Shown in pieces: positions 5,787 to 10,936 of a stretch of 10,936 nt of DNA; the first letter of the stretch is position 1; every line of letters begins with the position of its first letter. The notes under the pieces are model-generated. The model had not been told where the DNA came from, did no database searches, and saw nothing but the letters and a program-made list of their open reading frames with translations. Source of the DNA: an uncultured Collinsella sp. (lineage in GTDB: Bacteria; Actinomycetota; Coriobacteriia; Coriobacteriales; Coriobacteriaceae); contig URNI01000061.1 of assembly GCA_900549135.1 (NCBI GenBank), forward strand, positions 1 to 10,936, written 5' to 3'. The position numbers and the translations under genes were made by a program.

Positions 5787-7070
5787 TTACGCGACCGGCT
5801 CGATCTTCTCGAGACCACCCATGTAAGGACGCAGAACCTCGGGGATCGTGATGGTACCGTCGGCGTTCTGGTAGTTCTCCAGAATGGCGGCCATGGTGCG
5901 GCCGGCCGGCAGGCCGGAACCGTTGAGAGTGTGCAGGTAGCGCGAACCCTTGAAGTTCTCGGGGTCGCGATACTTGATGTTGGCGCGGCGAGCCTGGAAG
6001 TCACCGCAGTTGGAGCAGGAGCTGATCTCCTTGTAGGCGTTGTAGCTCGGCAGCCAGACCTCGACGTCGTAGGTCTGACGGGCAGAGAAGCCCAAGTCGC
6101 CGGTGCACAGGCTAATCACGCGATACGGAAGGCCCAGCTGCTGCAGCAGGTACTCGGCCTCGGCGGTCATGCTCTCGAGCTCATCGTCGGACTCCTCCGG
6201 CTTAGCGAACTTGACCATCTCGACCTTGTCGAACTCGTGCTGACGGATGATGCCGCGGGTGTCGCGACCGGCGGAACCGGCCTCCTCACGGAAGCAGGGG
6301 GTGAAGGCGGTGTAGCGGCGCGGCAGGGTGTCGGCATCGAGGACCTCGCCGGCGTGCAGGTTGGTGAGCACGACCTCGGCGGTGGGGATCAGGAAGTTGT
6401 CACCCGAGACGTGATAGGCGTCGTCCTCGAACTTGGGCAGCTGACCCGTGCCGAACATGGTCTGACGCTTGACGACGATGGGCGGCCACCACTCCTTGAA
6501 GCCACGGCTGGTGTGCGTATCGAGGAAGAAGTTGATGAGGGCACGCTCCAGGCGGGCACCGGTGCCACCGAGAACGGTGAAACGGCTGCCGGAGAGCTTG
6601 TTGCCGCGCTCGAAGTCAAGAATGTCGAGGTCGGTGCCCAGATCCCAGTGCGGCTTAAAGTCGAAGTCGAACTCGCGCGGGGTGCCCCAGCGGCGACGCT
6701 CGATGTTCTCGTCCTCGTCCTTGCCGTACGGCGTGGCCTCGCAAGGAATGTTGGGCAGGTGAGCCATGAAGTCGTACTGCTCCTGCTCGAGGGCAGTACG
6801 ACGCTCGGCCAGACCGTCAATCTTCTCGTTGACGGCGCGCACGGCCTCCTTGGCAGCCTCGGCCTCGTCCTTCTTGCCCTCCTTCATCAGGGCGCCGATC
6901 TTCTTGGACTCGGCATTACGCGTAGCCTGGAGCTCCTCGACCTCGGTGATGACGGCACGGCGCTCGTCGTCGAGCTCAAAGAACTTCTCGCGATCCCAAG
7001 ACGTCTGGCGGTTAGCCATGGCGACATCGATGGCATCGGGATTCTCGCGAACAAACTTGATATCAAGCAT
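5787..7070 (-). CDS. serS: Seryl-tRNA synthetase
   Basis: This 427-residue class II enzyme charges tRNA-Ser with serine in the cytosol. The N-terminal ~110 residues form the long antiparallel coiled-coil arm that contacts the tRNA-Ser variable arm (EELQATRNAESKKIGALM and the following charged helix). The catalytic core holds the serine-binding TAEV near residue 230, motif 2 FREEAGSAGRDTRG near 260 and motif 3 GSGLPAGRTMAAILE near 385. Full length is normal for the family. The ATG at 7070 is chosen because GGAGG lies seven bases upstream; a GTG/ATG extension toward 7097 has no ribosome site. It is transcribed alone, divergent from the small membrane protein gene, and ends at the hairpin at 5740. 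A partner tRNA-Ser gene lies about 5 kb away. Confidence 0.98.
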   Translation of the reverse strand: MLDIKFVRENPDAIDVAMANRQTSWDREKFFELDDERRAVITEVEELQATRNAESKKIGALMKEGKKDEAEAAKEAVRAVNEKIDGLAERRTALEQEQYDFMAHLPNIPCEATPYGKDEDENIERRRWGTPREFDFDFKPHWDLGTDLDILDFERGNKLSGSRFTVLGGTGARLERALINFFLDTHTSRGFKEWWPPIVVKRQTMFGTGQLPKFEDDAYHVSGDNFLIPTAEVVLTNLHAGEVLDADTLPRRYTAFTPCFREEAGSAGRDTRGIIRQHEFDKVEMVKFAKPEESDDELESMTAEAEYLLQQLGLPYRVISLCTGDLGFSARQTYDVEVWLPSYNAYKEISSCSNCGDFQARRANIKYRDPENFKGSRYLHTLNGSGLPAGRTMAAILENYQNADGTITIPEVLRPYMGGLEKIEPVA

Positions 7071-7099
7071 TAGATCCTCCGGCGATATACATTCCATTT

Positions 7100-7138
7100 A
7101 GGTTGCAACCTTGTACATGTATGGGCAAGTATATACTT
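7100..7138. promoter_or_regulatory. Palindrome-rich divergent promoter region (serS / small membrane protein)
   Basis: Three perfect palindromes occur within 39 bases: AGGTTGCAACCT (7100-7111), TACATGTA (7114-7121) and AAGTATATACTT (7127-7138). The last holds a TATACT -10-like hexamer on both strands, so it could start transcription either way. On the plus strand TTGTAC (7111-7116) is a poor -35 at 15-base spacing. No exact start can be fixed. Confidence 0.4.
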
Positions 7139-7181
7139 ATGAGCGTTTACGACCCAACTCAACTACGCAAGAAGGCACCCA

Positions 7182-7355
7182 ATGGACGCAGTTTTTTCCT
7201 TTTTGTTTGGCACCCGCACCGGTTTTGCCATCCTTTTCGCCGGCGGCATCCTGTTATTTGCGATTCTTGCCTTTGTAATGGAGAAGCGTACCCATAAGAT
7301 GTACGTCGACCGCGGCCCCAAGTCCGAGGATGAGGAAGACAGCTTCTGGGACTAA
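7182..7355 (+). CDS. Small single-span membrane protein, 57 residues
   Basis: The frame from ATG at 7182 to TAA at 7353-7355 is preceded by GAAGG six bases upstream. The product begins MDAVFSFLFGTRTGFAILFA. It has one hydrophobic span (about residues 13-33, including GGILLFAILAFV) followed by a charged tail (MEKRTHKMYVDRG) and an acidic end (SEDEEDSFWD). By the positive-inside rule the tail after the span, with EKRTHK, should be cytoplasmic. A longer overlapping frame in the same stretch, starting further left, lacks both features and is judged a shadow. Function is unknown. It diverges from serS and ends where the REP-like element begins, with the strong terminator 54 bases on. Confidence 0.65.
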   Translation: MDAVFSFLFGTRTGFAILFAGGILLFAILAFVMEKRTHKMYVDRGPKSEDEEDSFWD

Positions 7356-7512
7356 CCTGCCAAAAAGGGCCAGGTTTATTTTGGTCGGTTTTATCTGGGC
7401 AAACGCAAGCGCTCCGCAACCGGTAACGATCCGGTTGCGGGGCGCTTTTCGCACATACGACAAAACCGCAGGAAAAACCTGCCAAAATAAACCTGTCCCT
7501 AAATGGCAGGTT
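7354..7512. repeat. REP-like inverted pair filling the convergent gap before proC
   Basis: Two 31-base arms, 7354-7384 and 7482-7512, are inverted copies matching at 27 of 31 positions. Each begins with AACCTGCCA and ends with CAGGTTTATTTTGG. Each arm can also fold on itself through AACCTG/CAGGTT. The left arm overlaps the stop codon of the small gene and the right arm abuts the proC stop codon. The strong terminator lies between them. Two inverted palindromic units of this kind resemble REP/BIME sequences or a very short MITE; no transposase is present. Confidence 0.65.
7409..7449 (+). terminator. Strong terminator between convergent genes
   Basis: A 15-bp stem (7409-7423 with 7431-7445, one T-G pair) with a seven-base loop is followed by TTTT. 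It serves the small plus-strand gene and, by its symmetry, may also stop leftward transcription from proC, though the A-run on that side is short. Confidence 0.88.
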
Positions 7513-8283
7513 TTACTGGAGGGTTGCGTCGATTGCCTTGACCAGGGCGCTGCGCATGCCGGCGTCCTCGAGCGCAACGACGCCCTTGATGGTGGCACCA
7601 CCGGGCGAGCATACGGCATCCTTCATCGCCGCAGGATGCTGGTCAGTTGCAAGCTGCAGCTTTGCCGTACCCAGCACCATCTGGCTCACAATGCGATAGG
7701 CATCGGCACGCGGGATACCGTGCTTGACCGCCGCATCGCCCAGGGCCTCGATTGCCATAGCGACAAATGCCGGAGCGCAACCACCCACCGTGCCGCCCAC
7801 AAACAGTAGGCTCGTATCGAGCTCGACCACCGCACCGAGCTTGCCAAGCAGATCAAGCACCACTGCGCTCTGCTCATCACTAAGCGTGGAAGCCTTCTCG
7901 CAAGCGATGACGCCCTCGCCCACCGAAACCGGTGTGTTGGGCACCGTCGAGACATGCGCGACGCCCGGCAGGACCTGCTCCCACTTGGCACTGTCCCAGG
8001 TCCAGGCAACCGACAGAACGACCTTTTTGGCAAGAGCATCCTTGAGCGGGGCGAATACCTTCTCGATCATGTACGGTTTGACCGCAGCGACCACGATATC
8101 GGATGCGGCGACAACCTCGGCGGCATCGTGGCAGGCGACCATGCCGCGCGCCTCGCAGCGCTCAACCAGTGCGTCGTAGCGACCCGCGCAGGCGCACATG
8201 TCGCTCGCAGCTACACCGGCAGCGATCCAGCCATCGGCCATAGCGCTCGCCATATTGCCAAAACCGACAAATCCAATCTTCAT
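7513..8283 (-). CDS. proC: Pyrroline-5-carboxylate reductase
   Basis: This 256-residue enzyme makes L-proline from pyrroline-5-carboxylate using NAD(P)H, the last step of proline synthesis. An N-terminal Rossmann fold shows KIGFVGFGNMASAM (GxGxxx, residues 2-15). The middle has the VPNTPVSVGEG segment (near residue 115) typical of the family, then GGTVGGCAPAFVAMAIEAL (near 165-180), the usual SGPAY-type active-site helix with GGCAPAF here. The C-terminal signature SPGGATIKGVVALEDAGMR is at about 227-245. Length is slightly below the usual 260-275. The ATG at 8283 has AAAGGA about nine bases upstream. It follows rlmH on the same strand after 73 bases, so it may share that transcript, and it ends at the REP-like arm. 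Confidence 0.96.
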   Translation of the reverse strand: MKIGFVGFGNMASAMADGWIAAGVAASDMCACAGRYDALVERCEARGMVACHDAAEVVAASDIVVAAVKPYMIEKVFAPLKDALAKKVVLSVAWTWDSAKWEQVLPGVAHVSTVPNTPVSVGEGVIACEKASTLSDEQSAVVLDLLGKLGAVVELDTSLLFVGGTVGGCAPAFVAMAIEALGDAAVKHGIPRADAYRIVSQMVLGTAKLQLATDQHPAAMKDAVCSPGGATIKGVVALEDAGMRSALVKAIDATLQ

Positions 8284-8356
8284 ATCTCATAGTCCTTTCA
8301 GACACATTCCTCAAAACGAAAGGTATTGTCCCACGCCATTGTTTCGTATTGCCGAC

Positions 8357-8827
8357 CTATTTGTGATACGGCTCGCCACGACTGATCTTGCAGGCACGGT
8401 AAATCTGCTCTAGCAGCACCACGCGCGCCAGGTTATGCGGCAAGGTAATGCGTCCAAAGCTGAGCATCTCGTCGGCTCGTGCGCGTACCTCATCACTCAC
8501 GCCGTCCGAACCGCCGATTACAAAGGCGATGTCGCTGCTGCCTCGCAGCATAAGATCGTCGAGCCTCGCCGAAAACTCCTCGCTCGAGCGCTCTTTGCCC
8601 TCAATGGCCAGCAGGATCACATGCGCTCGAGACGGCAGGGCAGCAAGAATCGCCGCCCCCTCCTTGTCGCGCGCGGCATCCACGCCGCCCGCCTTAGCCG
8701 GGTCGATATCGGCCACCTCGCGGATATCAACCTTGGCATAGGCGCCCAGGCGCTTGGTGTACTCGGCACACGCGTCCTTCCAAAAGCGCTCCTTGAGCTT
8801 ACCGACGCAAACGACGGTGTATTTCAC
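8357..8827 (-). CDS. rlmH: 23S rRNA (pseudouridine-1915-N3)-methyltransferase RlmH
   Basis: This 156-residue SPOUT-class enzyme methylates pseudouridine 1915 in helix 69 of 23S rRNA of assembled ribosomes, using S-adenosylmethionine. The start MKYTVVCVGKLKERFWKDACAEYTKRL, here shown only by its pattern, is the family's. LLAIEGKERSSEEFA-like sequence (residues ~71-85), FVIGGSDGVSDEV (~101-113) and LPHNLARVVLLEQIYRACKI form the knotted SAM site. The C-terminus ends GEPYHK, matching the conserved PYH(R/K) end. Length is normal. The upstream SPFH gene ends six bases before the ATG at 8827, and its GGAG overlaps that stop codon, an arrangement suggesting translational coupling. Confidence 0.97.
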   Translation of the reverse strand: MKYTVVCVGKLKERFWKDACAEYTKRLGAYAKVDIREVADIDPAKAGGVDAARDKEGAAILAALPSRAHVILLAIEGKERSSEEFSARLDDLMLRGSSDIAFVIGGSDGVSDEVRARADEMLSFGRITLPHNLARVVLLEQIYRACKISRGEPYHK

Positions 8828-8833
8828 GCGCGT

Positions 8834-9772
8834 CTACTCCTTCGAATCGTTTTGAACTTTGCTGGCGGTCAGCATCTGCTCGAACATCGAGGCCGACTGC
8901 GAAAAGTCGCTCGGCAGCACGACCGTCGAGGTTTTACCCGTGCGAGCGAACTCCGTCATCATCTCGGACCACTGCGTAAACATGAACAGTTGGTTGGCCT
9001 CGTCATTGCCGACACCCGTCTCCTGGATGATCTCGAGCGAATCTTTGATACCCAGCGCGATGGCCTTGCGCTGGTTAGCGATGCCCTCGCCCGCCTTTTC
9101 CATTGCCTCAGCCTCGGCGGTCGCCTCGGTGACACGTTTGATGCGGTCAGCCTCGGCGAGCTCCTGCGCAGCAGCGCGCTTGCGCTGGGCGGCGTTGATG
9201 TCATTCATGGAGTTCTCAACCTCGGTCGGCAGTGCGATTTTGGTGATGAGCGTCGACACGAGGGTGAAGCCGTAGGCGGCCATCTGCTCGGAAACGGTAG
9301 CGTTGACATCCTTGGCGATGTCATCCTTCTTGGCAAAGACCTCATCGAGTGTGTAGACGGGGATCGAAGAGCGCAGGGCGTCGGTGATGAAGTCACGCAT
9401 CTGGTCGACGGGCTCCTGCAGCATGTAGTAGCTCTTGTAGATACCCGAATCTGCCGGGCCGGCGCCCATGTCATAGCTCACGTGGTACTGAGCAGAGACC
9501 TCAAGGCCGATGGTCACGTTGTCCTGGGTCTTAACGTCGATGCCAAAACCGTTTTTCATGGTGCGTAGACTCACCGTGGCGGCTTTGCGGTCGATTACGG
9601 GCACCTTCATGTGGAAGCCCGCGTTGACGATGCGGTTAAACTTGCCCAGGCGCTCGATGATTACGGCATGCTGCTGTTCAACGACATAGCAGGCGTTGGG
9701 GAGCAGCAGCAGCAAAATGATGATGGGAAGCAGAAGACTCGTAAGGGCGGCAATGATTCCGGACAACAGCAT
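8834..9772 (-). CDS. SPFH (band 7/stomatin, HIR-like) membrane protein
   Basis: This 312-residue protein begins with a hydrophobic span (about residues 3-28, SLLLPIIILLLLLP) followed by the SPFH domain (VVEQQHAVIIERLGKFNRIV, PVIDRKAATVSLRT, then VKTQDNVTIGLEV). A charged, alanine-rich coiled-coil region follows (AAQRKRAAAQELAEADRIKRV, residues ~185-225). The late pattern GEGIANQRKAIALGI, FTQWSEMMTEF and TSTVVLPSDF resembles hypersensitive-induced-reaction-type SPFH proteins more than QmcA/NfeD partners. Such proteins oligomerise on membrane domains and often scaffold proteases; no partner is seen here. The ATG at 9772 has AGGAGAG six bases upstream and is preferred over an ATG at 9793. It is first in a probable SPFH-rlmH-proC unit. 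Confidence 0.93.
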   Translation of the reverse strand: MLLSGIIAALTSLLLPIIILLLLLPNACYVVEQQHAVIIERLGKFNRIVNAGFHMKVPVIDRKAATVSLRTMKNGFGIDVKTQDNVTIGLEVSAQYHVSYDMGAGPADSGIYKSYYMLQEPVDQMRDFITDALRSSIPVYTLDEVFAKKDDIAKDVNATVSEQMAAYGFTLVSTLITKIALPTEVENSMNDINAAQRKRAAAQELAEADRIKRVTEATAEAEAMEKAGEGIANQRKAIALGIKDSLEIIQETGVGNDEANQLFMFTQWSEMMTEFARTGKTSTVVLPSDFSQSASMFEQMLTASKVQNDSKE

Positions 9773-9835
9773 GGTCTCTCCTCTGATAGGCACACGTTGG
9801 CACTAGGATACCCGTCCAAGGAGATCGTGCATATC

Positions 9836-9860
9836 AAAAAAGCTCCCATTGCTGGGAGCT
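9836..9860 (-). terminator. Terminator, outer copy at the tRNA-Leu locus
   Basis: The minus-strand stem AGCTCCCA-GCAA-TGGGAGCT (8 bp, GNRA loop) is followed by TTTTT. It differs from the inner copy in the loop (GCAA against GTAA), so the GNRA type is kept. Confidence 0.82.
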
Positions 9861-9871
9861 CTTCCATTTAA

Positions 9872-9889
9872 TGGTGCGGGCGAAAGGAC
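9872..9889 (-). pseudogene. tRNA-Leu 3'-end fragment (duplicated)
   Basis: Eighteen bases, GTCCTTTCGCCCGCACCA on the minus strand, are identical to the 3' end of tRNA-Leu (10061-10078). The fragment starts at the T-loop edge and keeps CCA plus the following terminator. The whole repeated stretch is 9835-9889 against 10024-10078: 55 bp at offset 189 with two differences. Confidence 0.9.
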
Positions 9890-9891
9890 GT

Positions 9892-9986
9892 CCGCGTATC
9901 CGCTTCGCGGATCCGCACCGGCTTCGGCCGCCTGCCGGCGTCCTCGCCAGCTCGCTAAAAACGCTCCGCGTTTTCTTTACGCTCGC
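9892..9986 (-). repeat. 95-bp GC-rich multi-hairpin core element, tRNA-Leu copy
   Basis: This is the second full copy of the core at 4911-5005 (83/95, no gaps). Hairpin 1 is AAAACGC-gga-GCGTTTT (9974-9958), in which three pairs differ from the Arg copy and all remain paired. Hairpin 2 (9943-9926) has a swapped G-C for C-G pair. Hairpin 3, ATCCGC-gaa-GCGGAT (9912-9898), differs only in its loop. It lies between the inverted T-arm core and the duplicated tRNA-Leu 3' fragment. Confidence 0.85.
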
Positions 9987-9995
9987 TCCTTCACA

Positions 9996-10020
9996 GGTTC
10001 AAGTCCCTGCGATGGGCCCA
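9996..10020 (+). repeat. Inverted T-arm core and tRNA-like 3' end beside tRNA-Leu
   Basis: GGTTCAAGTCC (9996-10006) reads opposite to tRNA-Leu and matches that tRNA's own variant T-arm centre (10075-10085), not the Arg or Ser version. Sixty-eight bases separate them, as at tRNA-Arg. The sequence continues CTGCGATGGGCCCA, which looks like an acceptor end with CCA, but no other arm is present. Confidence 0.65.
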
Positions 10021-10024
10021 TAAC

Positions 10025-10049
10025 AAAAAAGCTCCCATTACTGGGAGCT
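10025..10049 (-). terminator. Intrinsic terminator of tRNA-Leu
   Basis: The minus-strand stem AGCTCCCA-GTAA-TGGGAGCT (8 bp, GNRA loop) is followed by TTTTT. It starts 11 bases after the CCA end. Confidence 0.9.
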
Positions 10050-10060
10050 CTTTCATTTAA

Positions 10061-10147
10061 TGGTGCGGGCGAAAGGACTTGAACCTTCATGGGGTTGCCC
10101 CCATACGGACCTGAACCGTACGCGTCTGCCAATTCCGCCACGCCCGC
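10061..10147 (-). tRNA. tRNA-Leu(CAG)
   Basis: The minus-strand cloverleaf has acceptor GCGGGCG/CGCCCGC, discriminator A and encoded CCA. The anticodon stem TACGG/CCGTA carries loop TTCAGGT, giving anticodon CAG at 10111-10113 for CUG codons. A long variable arm (GGGG-CAA-CCCC type) is typical of leucine tRNAs. Length is 87 nt. Its 3' end is duplicated at 9872-9889. Confidence 0.97.
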
Positions 10148-10158
10148 GTGCAGGAATT

Positions 10159-10187
10159 AGAATAACGGAGCGCCACCACGAACGCAA
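10159..10187 (-). promoter_or_regulatory. tRNA-Leu promoter
   Basis: On the minus strand TTGCGT (10187-10182), a 17-base spacer and TATTCT (10164-10159) lie 11 bases ahead of the tRNA 5' end. The promoter lies just past the stop codon of the TatD-family gene. Confidence 0.75.
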
Positions 10188-10190
10188 GAA

Positions 10191-10936
10191 CTATTTTTGA
10201 AAAAGTTTGCAGGCATTCTCCCAAGCGGCTTGCGCGATTGTTTCGGCGTCCTCACCAGTGCGATCGACACGGTCGTTAACCAGCGCGTTTGCCGTAATGG
10301 AGATCATTGCGGGTTCGCATTCAAGACCGCGGATGGGCTCCGGAGCCATATACGGGCAATCCGTCTCGAACAAAATTCGATCGAGTGGGGTTGCCGCAAA
10401 TGCCTCGCGCACGTCGTCGTTGCGCTTAAAGGTGGCCGCACCACCATAGGCGATATAGCAGCCCAGCTCCACAAAGCGCTCCATCGTGGCGCGGTCCTCG
10501 CCAAAACAGTGCAGCACACAACCGGCCTGGGGCACACCCACCTCGCGCAGTACGTTGTACGCATCAACGTGCGAGGTGCGCTCCCCATCCGAGTCCTCGT
10601 GCCGCAGGTGTAGCTCCACCGGCACATTGCGGCGCACGGCAACTTCGAGCTGACGTGCCATACAGTCAATCTGCACGCTATGGGGCGCCGGCGCGACGTC
10701 ATCGTCGTAATCCATGTGGTAGTCCAGACCGATCTCGCCGATACCGGCGCACAAAGGGTCATCGAGTGCGGCAACGACCTGTGCGTGAACGTCGTCGGTA
10801 TAGTCCGGCGCGCCATACGGATGCACACCGGCAAGATACTTGATCTGCGGGATATCCTGCATCGGCAGAATTTCGCGCACGAGCCAGTCGCTATAGTCCG
10901 TCACGCTGCGTTTGTCAGCGATGGGGTCGAACATCG
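10191..10936 (-). CDS. TatD-family metal-dependent hydrolase/DNase (N-terminus outside window)
   Basis: The frame runs from the window edge (first codons beyond 10936) to TAG at 10191-10193; about 248 codons are visible. TatD enzymes are two-metal TIM-barrel nucleases with 3'-5' exonuclease or related activities. Seen motifs in order are LAGVHPYGA, CAGIGEIGLDYH (metal-bridging Glu), VELHLRHED (His ligand), GCVLHCFGE (His ligand) and LFETDCPYMAPEP (final Asp ligand and family signature). The N-terminal HxH ligand pair should lie just outside the window, so an ATG at 10934 is not the true start. The order of genes (this gene, then tRNA-Leu) has no functional implication that I can see. Which TatD paralogue it is cannot be decided, so no symbol is given. 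Confidence 0.93.
   Translation of the reverse strand, partial: MFDPIADKRSVTDYSDWLVREILPMQDIPQIKYLAGVHPYGAPDYTDDVHAQVVAALDDPLCAGIGEIGLDYHMDYDDDVAPAPHSVQIDCMARQLEVAVRRNVPVELHLRHEDSDGERTSHVDAYNVLREVGVPQAGCVLHCFGEDRATMERFVELGCYIAYGGAATFKRNDDVREAFAATPLDRILFETDCPYMAPEPIRGLECEPAMISITANALVNDRVDRTGEDAETIAQAAWENACKLFQK

Noticed and set aside
5763..7073. Plus-strand frame of 436 codons opposite serS
   Set aside because: It is a mirror frame of a GC-rich gene whose minus-strand product is an unmistakable SerRS; the low-complexity V/L/G/A-rich translation is typical of such shadows.
7071..7181. T-box or other tRNA-sensing leader ahead of serS
   Set aside because: The stretch before serS is only about 110 bases and shared with a divergent gene; no specifier stem, T-box sequence or antiterminator is seen.
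7103..7297. 64-codon plus-strand frame overlapping the small membrane protein gene
   Set aside because: It has no ribosome site at its start, and its translation is rich in His/Cys/Arg without domain features, whereas the frame from 7182 has a ribosome site, a membrane span and a well-placed stop before the terminator.
8435..9568. Plus-strand frame of 377 codons opposite rlmH and the SPFH gene
   Set aside because: It spans two recognised minus-strand genes and their junction and shows no family features.
9996..10020. A second complete tRNA gene on the plus strand beside tRNA-Leu
   Set aside because: Only a T-loop-like core and a CCA-like end are present; the T-stem does not pair properly and no D or anticodon arm precedes it.
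9849..10082. Plus-strand open frame through the tRNA-Leu repeats
   Set aside because: It reads antisense through tRNA fragments and terminators, has a repeated ending that merely reflects the DNA duplication, and lacks a convincing ribosome site.

Overview
The window most resembles a chromosomal segment of a high-GC gut actinobacterium of the Coriobacteriia, probably Collinsella. This is inferred from GC-rich coding sequence, encoded CCA ends on all tRNAs, GNRA-loop intrinsic terminators and the overall protein style; no 16S rRNA gene is present to confirm it. Most genes lie on the minus strand.

Layout, left to right. The plus-strand 3' end of a D-alanyl-D-alanine carboxypeptidase gene with its terminator (1-573) meets a minus-strand tRNA-Ser(GCT). 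A repeat-rich gap (740-1018) follows. Next come a minus-strand AAA/STAND-type ATPase with a C-terminal winged helix (1019-2101), whose leader holds a striking 19-bp x3 repeat array, and a large protein of unknown function with C-terminal TPR-like helices (2264-4705). Then come a tRNA-Arg(ACG) locus with duplicated tRNA 3' ends and a GC-rich repeat (4798-5158), a small unknown protein with a LexA-like palindrome upstream (5236-5613), and serS (5787-7070). A 57-codon plus-strand membrane protein gene (7182-7355) is divergent from serS. A REP-like inverted pair around a strong terminator fills the gap up to proC (7513-8283). The probable cluster SPFH/HIR-like protein - rlmH - proC is read leftwards from 9772. 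A tRNA-Leu(CAG) locus with the same kind of repeat (9835-10147) and the 3' part of a TatD-family nuclease gene end the window.

The housekeeping genes are ordinary: cell-wall trimming, serine charging, proline synthesis, 23S rRNA methylation and DNA/peptide metabolism. The unusual content is between them. At tRNA-Arg and tRNA-Leu a unit of about 190 bp is repeated. Read in the tRNA direction it consists of the tRNA 3' end from the T-loop, its terminator, an inverted copy of that tRNA's own T-arm core, and a 95-bp GC-rich core. The two cores share 83/95 bases without gaps. By hand, 8 of the 12 differences fall into four base pairs that change together within two hairpins, so the fold is conserved rather than the sequence alone. 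A third, truncated copy lies beside tRNA-Arg, and tRNA-Ser carries only the inverted T-arm part. This looks like a small non-autonomous element, or a structured RNA/DNA module, that sits on the 3' ends of tRNA genes. I know of no described family matching it, but I could not search for one.
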